Below, piece by piece: positions 16,205-23,980 of a stretch of 64,000 bases of DNA (position 1 is the stretch's first letter; the number at the start of each line of letters is the position of its first letter). This DNA is from Halobacteriovoraceae bacterium (GTDB lineage Bacteria > Bdellovibrionota > Bacteriovoracia > Bacteriovoracales > Bacteriovoracaceae): positions 248,001 to 312,000 of the forward strand of contig PAMZ01000018.1 in assembly GCA_002707495.1 (NCBI GenBank), in the 5' to 3' direction. The position numbers were made by a program, and so were the translations under genes. Below the pieces are notes generated by a model that saw only the letters and a program-made list of their open reading frames with translations, did no database searches and was not told where the DNA came from.

Positions 16205-16747
16205 TCATATTAATTTTATAACTTTTATTATTTCTTTTTTCCTTAGGCTCACAAGAGCCTGAGTGATTTCAAAATCCAACATTTCATTATTGTTGTATAC
16301 ATCATCTACCATATTATAATCAGACAAAGTACACAGAAGACTGTACTCCTGCGGAGAAATTTCTATATTAGATTCGATAACCTCTGCTCTTGGGAGTAAT
16401 TTCATATTTCCTGGTGGCCTCAATTTTTCAGCCTCAATATAGCGATCGAAAATTTCACTTATTTTTCTCTTTAATGCCCCCAAAGGAATAGAGATTTTTC
16501 TTTGACTTGGAAGAATGAGCTCTGGTTCTAGGACTTTTCGAAAGTTTTCGGTGTCATTAGATAATACACATAATTTCATCAACGCTTTAAAACCATCAAC
16601 TTTTTTATATTTTGCATTAACGACCTCTCCATCAAGAAAAATAATCTCTCCTGCAAACTTACTGTCGGCTTTAAAGAGAATATTTAATCTCCCAGTGAAA
16701 CTCACCAACGCTTGATCATCAAAGTCTTCAAAAATCTCTAATCTCAA
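16205..16747 (-). CDS. DUF4388 (PATAN)-like protein
   Basis: A 180-residue cytoplasmic protein. Its first 65 residues (SFTGRLNILFKADSKFAGEI, then FLDGEVVNAKY and GFKALMKL) fit the DUF4388 pattern, in which a beta-rich module ends with a dGxxxxA strand and a helix. DUF4388 occurs in regulators of gliding, pili and polarity in Deltaproteobacteria and cyanobacteria. The C-terminal 60 residues look like a winged-helix-type all-alpha end. It lies 8 bases downstream of mrp. A signalling role is inferred. Confidence 0.6.
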   Translation of the reverse strand: MRLEIFEDFDDQALVSFTGRLNILFKADSKFAGEIIFLDGEVVNAKYKKVDGFKALMKLCVLSNDTENFRKVLEPELILPSQRKISIPLGALKRKISEIFDRYIEAEKLRPPGNMKLLPRAEVIESNIEISPQEYSLLCTLSDYNMVDDVYNNNEMLDFEITQALVSLRKKEIIKVIKLI

Positions 16748-16755
16748 TTCAAAAC

Positions 16756-17904
16756 CTAGCTAAAAAGCTTACCCATCAAGCCTTTCTTTTTATTATCATC
16801 TGGATAAAAATAGCTGTCCAGTTTTCCAGAAATATCCAGATAAGCAGACCACACCTTACTTTCACTGTGTTTCTCTGGATTTGTCATGAAAGGAGTTCCA
16901 AAGTCTGCACCTTTTCTTAGACCAATATCCAGAGGTATTTGTCCAAGGTATCCAACCCCTAACTCGCCACATGAACTCACAACTCCACCGGTACCATAAA
17001 GAAAATGCTCTTTGCCACATCCATCGCAAATAAAAGAACTCATATTCTCAACCATACCAATGACATGGACATCTAATTTATCAAACATATGAAGTGCTTT
17101 TCTTGCATCCAAAAGGGCAATATCCTGAGGCGTGGATATGACTATGGCTCCACTTAATTCAATATTTTGAACCATTGATAGTTGGACATCTCCAGTACCC
17201 GGTGGAAGATCAAGGAGCAAGTAATCTAATTCTCCCCATTCCGTTTCAAAGAAGAATTGATTGAGAACCCCACCCAGCATTGGCCCCCTCCAAACTACCG
17301 GCTCATCTTCGTGAATGAAATTACCAAAAGATATAAATTTAATTCCATAATTCTCCAACGGTAATATTTTTTGTTCTTCATTAGCAGAGGGACGGTGCTC
17401 TCGCCTTTTAAACATGACAGGAATTGAAGGCCCATAAAAATCGGCATCAATTATTCCTACCTTCTTCCCTTTTTTAGCTAGTGTTACAGCGAGGTTAGCA
17501 GTGAAGGTACTTTTTCCAACTCCCCCTTTACCCGAAGCTATGCAAATAACATTTTTAACTCCAGGTATTTTTCTTTTTTCCCCCACAGTTCCATGTCCGA
17601 CTTTAAGTTGGGCAGGATTTTTTGGGTTAACCGAATCTGCTGTTTGTTTTGAGGTAACATCCTGGCTATTCTCTGAAACCGATAGGAGAAAGATATTGTC
17701 CTCTGAAACAAAATCTTTTAGTGCCGTGAGAATGTTTTTTTCCAAAGTCTGCTTTATATCAGGAGATATCCCATCTCTTTTATATTTGATATGAAGATCC
17801 TCACCTTTCATCTCCACATCTATCAGCCTATCTTCCTCTGAAAGCGTTTTACCAGAAACGGGATTTTGTATTTGAGATAATTTATCAACAATTTCCTTAT
17901 TCAT
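16756..17904 (-). CDS. mrp: Mrp/ApbC-type iron-sulfur cluster carrier ATPase
   Basis: A 382-residue P-loop protein. Residues 1-80 form a MIP18/DUF59-like domain. A variable linker leads to the deviant Walker A GKGGVGKST at 125-133, then DADFYGPSIP and WRGPMLGG. The paired cysteines (CDGC, near residue 300) can hold a bridging 4Fe-4S cluster in the dimer. Family members deliver iron-sulfur clusters to apo-enzymes, for which LipA and the ferredoxin here are possible clients. It heads a mrp, DUF4388-like, RHH-like gene run. Confidence 0.93.
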   Translation of the reverse strand: MNKEIVDKLSQIQNPVSGKTLSEEDRLIDVEMKGEDLHIKYKRDGISPDIKQTLEKNILTALKDFVSEDNIFLLSVSENSQDVTSKQTADSVNPKNPAQLKVGHGTVGEKRKIPGVKNVICIASGKGGVGKSTFTANLAVTLAKKGKKVGIIDADFYGPSIPVMFKRREHRPSANEEQKILPLENYGIKFISFGNFIHEDEPVVWRGPMLGGVLNQFFFETEWGELDYLLLDLPPGTGDVQLSMVQNIELSGAIVISTPQDIALLDARKALHMFDKLDVHVIGMVENMSSFICDGCGKEHFLYGTGGVVSSCGELGVGYLGQIPLDIGLRKGADFGTPFMTNPEKHSESKVWSAYLDISGKLDSYFYPDDNKKKGLMGKLFS

Positions 17905-17983
17905 GTTTTCCTTTTTAAATTTTTAGTTCCCTATTTTATGCGATATTGTAAAATAAAAGCAATGACTTAAAAAAGGATGACCC

Positions 17984-18562
17984 TTGGCAAACAATAGAAG
18001 AATCTACATCATCAACCCTGAATTTCAGTATAGATTTTGTTTGATTCTATGCGGGATAGCATTTGTCATCTCGCTTATTTACCCACTTGTTGTATTCGAT
18101 ATCATTAACATGCTGCAAGCGGACTACGAAAGGGTCCTATCGCAACTTCCAGCAGGCGCTTCTATCATTGACTTTCAAGAGGTTCAAAAAGGAGCAATGT
18201 TTCTTTTATTTATGATTATCATTGCTGTTTTATGCTTAACTTTTGTTGCGGGAATTATTATTTCTCACAAAATAGCAGGCCCCATGTATAAAATGACCAT
18301 GTTTTTACAGAAAATTCGGGAGGGAGGAGTTATACACGAATTAACCTTCCGAGATGGAGATCAATTTGAAGAAGTGGCGGAAGAACTCAATGAAACTCTA
18401 GAGTACCTGACCTCCAGAGATGAAGATGAGCTAGAATACCTGACAGAAGTAGCCACCTATATTGAAAATATTGCTCTAGTAGTACCTGAAGATAAAAAAC
18501 CGGTATTAGAGGAAATCCAACGTAAAATTGAAGATTTCAAGCGCTTACACCAGACCTATTAA
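17984..18562 (+). CDS. Two-TM membrane protein with HAMP-like segment
   Basis: A 192-residue protein with hydrophobic segments at about 16-42 and 71-93 and then SHKIAGPMYKM, a HAMP-like helical segment (about 95-143) and an acidic coiled-coil-like tail. AAGGAT precedes the TTG start. No output domain is attached, so it may modulate another protein. The arrangement of TM, short loop, TM and SHKxAGPxY helix is repeated as the C-terminal half of the LspA fusion at 42931-43743, which makes the two paralogous over that part. It is divergent from mrp. Confidence 0.7.
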   Translation: MANNRRIYIINPEFQYRFCLILCGIAFVISLIYPLVVFDIINMLQADYERVLSQLPAGASIIDFQEVQKGAMFLLFMIIIAVLCLTFVAGIIISHKIAGPMYKMTMFLQKIREGGVIHELTFRDGDQFEEVAEELNETLEYLTSRDEDELEYLTEVATYIENIALVVPEDKKPVLEEIQRKIEDFKRLHQTY

Positions 18563-18633
18563 AGTTACCTACTATAGTTAGTGCTGGTAATAAATGTTAG
18601 ACTAATTAAGTAACCAAAAAGCAAGGAGGCATT

Positions 18634-20658
18634 TTGGTAAAGCAAGTACTCATTATCTCGTTACTACTAGTTATGGCTGATAATATCTTCGCAGTCTCAA
18701 AAACCGACATTAACAAAAAAAGCACTTTTCCCACGGTACCAAAATACAGTATTTCTAAATCTGAACAAAAAGTAGCAAATAATTTTTTAAGACTTTATAA
18801 GCTATCAAGAAAAGGAATCCTTAATAAAAAACTGATAAAAAATCTTCAAAAAAATCTAAGCAAAAGTGCAACTTTTAAGGACTATAGAGTTTGGGCCGAT
18901 GGTGTCGATGAGCTTGTTAATTTAAAGTCATTTAAATCTCTGAAGGATACATGCGTTAAATACAGTAAAAATGTCCACAGCTCCTATCTTAAACAATCTC
19001 TTAACGATAGAGTAAAAAATATCTGCTTTAAGCGCTACCTTAAAGAATTAGAAGAAAAAGCAAATTTTAGCACTGCTTTTCACAAACGACAGATCAAATA
19101 TATAAAGCAAAACGTCACCTCAATTATGGAAAATCAAACTGAAGTGATTAGGCTTCTAAATAGACTGGCCAGCAAAAAAGATATCCATTCACTATACTCA
19201 AAAACAATTACTAATCACCTGATACTCCATAAGAAAACTCCTTCGACTAGGATGATTAAAGAATTAGAGATGACTCCAACCCTAACTCGCTATCTTCAGA
19301 CTCGTGAGCTAGCGACACCAAAAATTAGTTACCAATTTTTTAATACACTTATTAAGTATAAGAACTCCCTCGAGAAAGCCCTCGATGACAAACTTGGCAA
19401 AAAAGAAATACAGCAAAGACTTTTTAAACTGACTAATTTCTACGAGAGTACTTATAAATTTCTTCCTCAAGAAAGGGCCAATCTCAACATGGTTTCTATC
19501 GCCAAGGACTTTACACGCGCCAGAGACTTTCAAACTTCACGGAAAATACTTAATAAAGTCCTAGTTCAAGATACTCACGAATATACCATTCAAACTAAAT
19601 TCGAACTTTTATGGACTTATATTCTTGATGAGGATTATAAAGGCGCTTATGAAAAAGTTGTTGTACTCCATCTTAAGGACAAAAAGAAAATTCTTAATAA
19701 TAGCCAACTTTCCTTTTGGACCGCAGCGGTTCTTGAAAAAACAGGTAAGTCAGAAGATTCAAGAAAACTCTTAGAACAAATCATTAAAGAAAACCCCATA
19801 AGTTATTACTCTATCCTCTCTGCAAAAAAACTGTCTCTAGACTCTCCATTTGTGGCCAACGATCTGTATCTTAAAAGCTTTAGAAATGAAGGAAGGTCTA
19901 TAGCGACAGCATTAAAAGTAGATCCAACATGGCTTAAACGAATTCACATCTGGGGCGATCTCAATAGTTACTACTTCATCAAACAAGAGATAAAAGAAAA
20001 GTCTTTAATGAGCAATTATGATGAGCATATTTTAGCTAGCGCAAAAGTTCTTTCACATAATGGCGATTATCTAGATAGTTTCAGAGTCATAATTAGTGGA
20101 CTAAATAGTGGAAGACTTCCTTTTAGTAGAGAAGTGTTAGAGGTTCTTTACCCAACGCCTTATTTCCATCAAATCAAGCAGAGAACTGCAAAAGAATTTG
20201 ATCCAGTCATTGCCCTCTCCCTCATTAGACAAGAGTCTGGTTTTGATAGACGTGCAAGATCACATGTTGGAGCAAGAGGTTTAATGCAATTAATGCCAGC
20301 AACAGCTAGACGTTATCATCGAAGACTTAAGACAAGTCATCTTTACAACCCATCGACAAATATTTCAATTGGAACAAAATACTTCAATAACCTTTTAAGC
20401 CGTTATGATAATAATCTTGTTTACTCATTGGCCGCTTATAACGCTGGTGAACATAGAGTTGATCGATGGCAAAGTGATTTTTTAAATAATGATTCAATTC
20501 TTCAAGATATTGAAAATATTCCTTTTAGAGAAACTAGAAAATATGTAAAACTAATTTTTAGAAACATCTTTTTCTATAAGATGCTGCTCAAAAAAGACGG
20601 CGATGATAAACACAAATATAATCAAATCTTTGATCTTCACTTAGGTTTTAATAGGTAA
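18634..20658 (+). CDS. slt: Soluble-type lytic murein transglycosylase (Slt)
   Basis: A 674-residue periplasmic enzyme that cleaves MurNAc-GlcNAc bonds with formation of anhydro-MurNAc. The TTG start follows AAGGAGG and gives a signal peptide of about 20 residues. A long alpha-helical superhelix occupies most of the protein. The C-terminal GH23 domain has the catalytic Glu (near residue 533) in RQESGFDRRA, then GARGLMQLMPATA, NISIGTKY and AAYNAGEHRV. Its products could feed the AmgK/MurU route only after further processing (inference). Its 3' end overlaps the convergent HAD-like gene by 22 bases. Confidence 0.92.
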   Translation: MVKQVLIISLLLVMADNIFAVSKTDINKKSTFPTVPKYSISKSEQKVANNFLRLYKLSRKGILNKKLIKNLQKNLSKSATFKDYRVWADGVDELVNLKSFKSLKDTCVKYSKNVHSSYLKQSLNDRVKNICFKRYLKELEEKANFSTAFHKRQIKYIKQNVTSIMENQTEVIRLLNRLASKKDIHSLYSKTITNHLILHKKTPSTRMIKELEMTPTLTRYLQTRELATPKISYQFFNTLIKYKNSLEKALDDKLGKKEIQQRLFKLTNFYESTYKFLPQERANLNMVSIAKDFTRARDFQTSRKILNKVLVQDTHEYTIQTKFELLWTYILDEDYKGAYEKVVVLHLKDKKKILNNSQLSFWTAAVLEKTGKSEDSRKLLEQIIKENPISYYSILSAKKLSLDSPFVANDLYLKSFRNEGRSIATALKVDPTWLKRIHIWGDLNSYYFIKQEIKEKSLMSNYDEHILASAKVLSHNGDYLDSFRVIISGLNSGRLPFSREVLEVLYPTPYFHQIKQRTAKEFDPVIALSLIRQESGFDRRARSHVGARGLMQLMPATARRYHRRLKTSHLYNPSTNISIGTKYFNNLLSRYDNNLVYSLAAYNAGEHRVDRWQSDFLNNDSILQDIENIPFRETRKYVKLIFRNIFFYKMLLKKDGDDKHKYNQIFDLHLGFNR

Positions 20659-21194
20659 TCTTTTATCGCCAAACTTCCCGTTAGACTTTTAGTTTTTAAA
20701 CCCTGGACTCGAGCAATAAGTAAGCGATTGGGTTCCGTGTGCAAATAACAAATTGATTTTTCCCTAAAGTAGTCTTGAAATGGCTTGAATGAATTTCTAT
20801 ATGGTGGGGTAAATGTCAAATCATCCCCCCCCAGAATCATCTCAAAACAATCAAGGCAATTTAGCTTGTTCAATGTCTTAAAAAGTAGCTGATTTGGAAA
20901 AGAGCTAAGAACGGCAAATCGGAAGGTCTCTTGCTGTCGGTTTAGAAAGCTAAAATCTTCAAAATCAGTTTTAGATTCTAGTGCGGAATCTAAAAGGTTC
21001 CAATAATTTTTAATTGTTTTGTGATATTTCTCTTCTAGCAATTGAGAAAAGCCCGAATTAGCAGCCTCTCTGATTTCCTGCTTAATTTCAGCTTTTATTT
21101 CAGCTTGAAGCACCGTTTTAAGACTGTCTTCTCTTGCCGCAGAAAGGTCTATCAAACTGCCGTGTAGGCCAAATAAAACAATGGGCTTAGACAT
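20637..21194 (-). CDS. HAD-fold protein lacking catalytic residues
   Basis: A 185-residue protein with the order of a HAD phosphatase of the phosphoglycolate type. The first motif, normally DxDGT, reads GLHGS (residues 9-13), so both catalytic aspartates are gone. The second motif region AVLSSF and the GGDDLTF segment fit the fold, but the motif III Lys and the GD pair of motif IV (here YLHTEPNRLLIA) are also missing. It is therefore probably non-enzymatic. It overlaps ychF by 8 bases and is the last gene of the prs-pth-ychF run. Confidence 0.7.
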   Translation of the reverse strand: MSKPIVLFGLHGSLIDLSAAREDSLKTVLQAEIKAEIKQEIREAANSGFSQLLEEKYHKTIKNYWNLLDSALESKTDFEDFSFLNRQQETFRFAVLSSFPNQLLFKTLNKLNCLDCFEMILGGDDLTFTPPYRNSFKPFQDYFREKSICYLHTEPNRLLIARVQGLKTKSLTGSLAIKDYLLKPK

Positions 21195-22296
21195 TGAACC
21201 TAAAGTGCATAACGTCTCCGTCTTTTGCGATATACTCCTTACCTTCTATTCTAAACTTTCCAGCCTCTTTTAGCTTTGCTTCAGTTCCAAGATTAAATAA
21301 ATCCTCGCAATGATAGACTTCGGCTTTAATAAAACCTTTTTCAAAATCAGTATGGATAATTCCCGCACATTGAGGAGCCTTCATACCATCTATAAATGTC
21401 CAAGCTCTCACTTCTTTTTCACCTGCAGTAAAATAAGTATTAAGTCCCAAAAGTGAATAACCAGCTTTAATAAGTTGATCTAGGCCAGATTCTTCAAGAC
21501 CCATCTCTTTTAAAAACTCTTCTTTTTCTTCTTTTGTATCCAACTGCGCGATTTCAGATTCCATCTTTCCGCAAATTTTAATCACTTCAGAGCCATCTTT
21601 TTTAGCAAAATCTCTTACAGCCTTTACATAATCGTTGTCTTCTAGCGCTCCTTCTTCATCTACATTGCAGACATAGAGAGTTTTTTTAAGGGTAATCAGG
21701 TGAAGATCGCTAATAGAATCTCGTTCTTCATCGTCCAGCTCAACACTTCTAGCCGGCTGACCATCTTCAAGCGCTTTTTTAATCTTTTCCAAAACAGGTT
21801 GAGAAATCGCAGCTTTCGCTTTCATTGCCTTGTCGTGAGACTTCATAAGTTTTCCAATATTGTTAAGACGCTTATCCACTGACTCTAGATCAGCAAAAGC
21901 CAACTCAATATTGATCACCTCAATATCCGAAAGGGGATCGACCTTTCCGGCAACGTGTACAACATCACTGTCTTCAAAACACCTCACGACGTGAGCTATG
22001 GCTGATACTTCTCTGATATGACCAAGAAATTTATTTCCAAGTCCTTCTCCTTTGGAGGCTCCTGCAACTAGACCTGCGATGTCTTTGAATTCCATCACCG
22101 CAGGAATGATTTTTTGTGGTTTAATAAGTTCAGTGATTTTTGAAAGGCGTGGATCAGGTACGTTCACGATTCCAATATTTGGTTCAATCGTACAAAAAGG
22201 ATAGTTTGCTGCTTCTGCGGGTGCACTTGTTATCGCTTGAAAAATAGTTGATTTCCCTACGTTTGGTAACCCTACAATTCCTACATTTAAGGCCAT
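21187..22296 (-). CDS. ychF: Redox-regulated ribosome-binding ATPase YchF/OLA1
   Basis: A 369-residue Obg-superfamily protein of normal length with the P-loop GLPNVGKST at 9-17, the switch II region DIAGLVAGASKGEGLGNKFL, the adenine-preferring NVDE in place of NKxD, and the C-terminal TGS-like domain ending FRFNV. YchF binds ribosomes and hydrolyses ATP. It is often next to pth, as here, 10 bases downstream of it. Confidence 0.96.
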   Translation of the reverse strand: MALNVGIVGLPNVGKSTIFQAITSAPAEAANYPFCTIEPNIGIVNVPDPRLSKITELIKPQKIIPAVMEFKDIAGLVAGASKGEGLGNKFLGHIREVSAIAHVVRCFEDSDVVHVAGKVDPLSDIEVINIELAFADLESVDKRLNNIGKLMKSHDKAMKAKAAISQPVLEKIKKALEDGQPARSVELDDEERDSISDLHLITLKKTLYVCNVDEEGALEDNDYVKAVRDFAKKDGSEVIKICGKMESEIAQLDTKEEKEEFLKEMGLEESGLDQLIKAGYSLLGLNTYFTAGEKEVRAWTFIDGMKAPQCAGIIHTDFEKGFIKAEVYHCEDLFNLGTEAKLKEAGKFRIEGKEYIAKDGDVMHFRFNV

Positions 22297-22306
22297 ATAT
22301 TTTCTC

Positions 22307-22882
22307 CTAAACCTTTAAAAGATCTTTTTTATTATATTCAGTTGAAGCTGCCTTAAATCCTCTTTCTAAAAAGAGATCAAGGGCTTGATTCGTCTTTTCC
22401 ATCACAATAGAAAGTTCAGTATCCAATTGGGCTGGGATTTTTGAAAGAACCCAGCTTGAAACAGATCCATGTTGAGGTCTTCCTATTCCAATTCTCAGTC
22501 TATAGTATTCGTTTGTTCCAAGATGCTGACTGATTGACTTAAGTCCATTGTGACCAGCTAATCCCCCACCTTTTTTAAAATGTATTTGTCCAAAGGGAAG
22601 ATCTAATTCATCTTGAACCACAATGATTTCGTCTGGTTGTATTTTAAAAAACTTGCACATCGGCCCTACACTCTCTCCACTTAGGTTCATATAGGTATAT
22701 GGCTTAAGCGCATAAACCTTTTCACCTCTAAAGTTAAAGTCAGAGTATCGCCCCTTAAATTTTTCTTTCCAGTTATTATTGGATAACTCTGGATGAGTGT
22801 CTAGAAGTATCCAGGCAATATTATGTCTTGTTAGTTCATATTCAGCGCCAGGGTTTCCCAATCCAACTATTAACTTAATCAT
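22307..22882 (-). CDS. pth: Peptidyl-tRNA hydrolase
   Basis: A 191-residue enzyme that frees tRNA from peptidyl-tRNA dropped by ribosomes. Asn10 and the catalytic His20 lie in GLGNPGAEYELTRHN, YMNLSG and the Asp of QDELDLPFG follow, and GGGLAGHNGLKS is present. It overlaps the 3' end of prs by 4 bases (ATGA), so translation is coupled. The prs-pth-ychF order is common in bacteria. Confidence 0.97.
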   Translation of the reverse strand: MIKLIVGLGNPGAEYELTRHNIAWILLDTHPELSNNNWKEKFKGRYSDFNFRGEKVYALKPYTYMNLSGESVGPMCKFFKIQPDEIIVVQDELDLPFGQIHFKKGGGLAGHNGLKSISQHLGTNEYYRLRIGIGRPQHGSVSSWVLSKIPAQLDTELSIVMEKTNQALDLFLERGFKAASTEYNKKDLLKV

Positions 22883-23823
22883 ACAAACAATGAACTAACT
22901 GAGTCGTGATTAAAAGTTCTATGAATAGCTTTAGAAAGAATTTCTGCCGTACTAAGAACCTTTACTTTTTCGACCTGTTTCATATCGTCATCTAGGGGAA
23001 CAGTATCAGTAACAATAACCGCTTCTAACTCTTCTGTAGCGGCAATTCTCTCTGCAGCCGGAGGGCTAAAAATTCCATGAGTAGCCATAGCGTAAATCTT
23101 TTGAGCTCCGTTTTCTCTTAACGTCCTTGCCGCCTCCACCAGAGTTCCTGCGGTATCAATCATATCGTCAATTATAACAACATTCTTTCCTTTAACATCT
23201 CCAACGATATTCATGGCCTTAGCAACATTTGGCCCTGTTCGCCTTTTATCAATCATGGCAATGTCTTTTTCAAGTCTTTTAGCAAACCAACGAACCCTCT
23301 CAACTCCACCAGCATCAGGGGAAACAAGAGTCATATTTTCCATGGATATATTATCGCGAATATAATCTAGAATAACGGGAGAGGCGTAGATATTATCAAA
23401 GGGAATATCAAAGAAGCCTTGTATCTGTCCCGCATGTAGATCCATAGTAATAACTCGGCTTGCACCAGCACCTGTGACAAGGTCAGCTACCAATTTGGCA
23501 GTGATGGGAGTCCGTGGACTAGCTTTTCGATCCTGTCTGGCATAACCGTAATGTGGCACGACGGCAGTGATTGAAGCAGCCGATGCCCTCTTAAGTGCAT
23601 CGATCATGATCAAAAGCTCCATCAGATTGTCATTTACTGGTTTACAAATAGTCTGCAATACAAATACATCAGCGCCCCGGACATTTTTCTCGATCTCGCA
23701 AAAAATCTCACCATTAGCAAATTTCCTCACTTGAGGATCAACTAATGGAACATCTAAAAAGTCTGAGATTTGATTTGAAAGAGTTGGATTTGATGTGCCG
23801 GAGACTAGAACGATTCTTCTCAT
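22879..23823 (-). CDS. prs: Ribose-phosphate pyrophosphokinase
   Basis: A 314-residue PRPP synthetase of usual size, making PRPP from ribose-5-phosphate and ATP for nucleotide, His and Trp synthesis. RKASPRTPITAKLVADL with the preceding HYGYARQDR carries the ATP loop, DLHAGQIQGFFDIP the metal-binding histidine, and VVIIDDMIDTAGT (about 213-225) the PRPP-binding loop. It starts 31 bases after tRNA-Gln and probably shares its promoter. Confidence 0.97.
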   Translation of the reverse strand: MRRIVLVSGTSNPTLSNQISDFLDVPLVDPQVRKFANGEIFCEIEKNVRGADVFVLQTICKPVNDNLMELLIMIDALKRASAASITAVVPHYGYARQDRKASPRTPITAKLVADLVTGAGASRVITMDLHAGQIQGFFDIPFDNIYASPVILDYIRDNISMENMTLVSPDAGGVERVRWFAKRLEKDIAMIDKRRTGPNVAKAMNIVGDVKGKNVVIIDDMIDTAGTLVEAARTLRENGAQKIYAMATHGIFSPPAAERIAATEELEAVIVTDTVPLDDDMKQVEKVKVLSTAEILSKAIHRTFNHDSVSSLFV

Positions 23824-23854
23824 TTCTTTTTCTCCCTAACTCGATTGTAGAAAG

Positions 23855-23929
23855 TGGCAGGGGTGGCAGGGATCGAACCTGCGCATGGCAGAATCAAAAT
23901 CTGCTGTCTTACCACTTGACGACACCCCT
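23855..23929 (-). tRNA. tRNA-Gln (anticodon TTG)
   Basis: Read on the minus strand, AGGGGTG pairs with CACCCCT as the 7-bp acceptor stem. The anticodon stem GCAGA/TCTGC encloses the loop TTTTGAT with anticodon TTG. The T-arm is GCAGG-TTCGATC-CCTGC, the discriminator base is G, and CCA is encoded. All expected stems are intact. Confidence 0.96.
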
Positions 23930-23942
23930 ATTAAGTTAGGTC

Positions 23943-23971
23943 AATATACTTATAAGCCCTAAAAATGACAA
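23943..23971 (-). promoter_or_regulatory. Sigma-70 promoter for tRNA-Gln and prs
   Basis: On the minus strand TTGTCA (23971-23966), a 17-base spacer and TATATT (23948-23943) lie 13 bases before the mature tRNA 5' end. Consensus match and spacing are very good. The same transcript could continue into prs, pth and ychF. Confidence 0.7.
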
Positions 23972-23980
23972 GAAAAAAGC

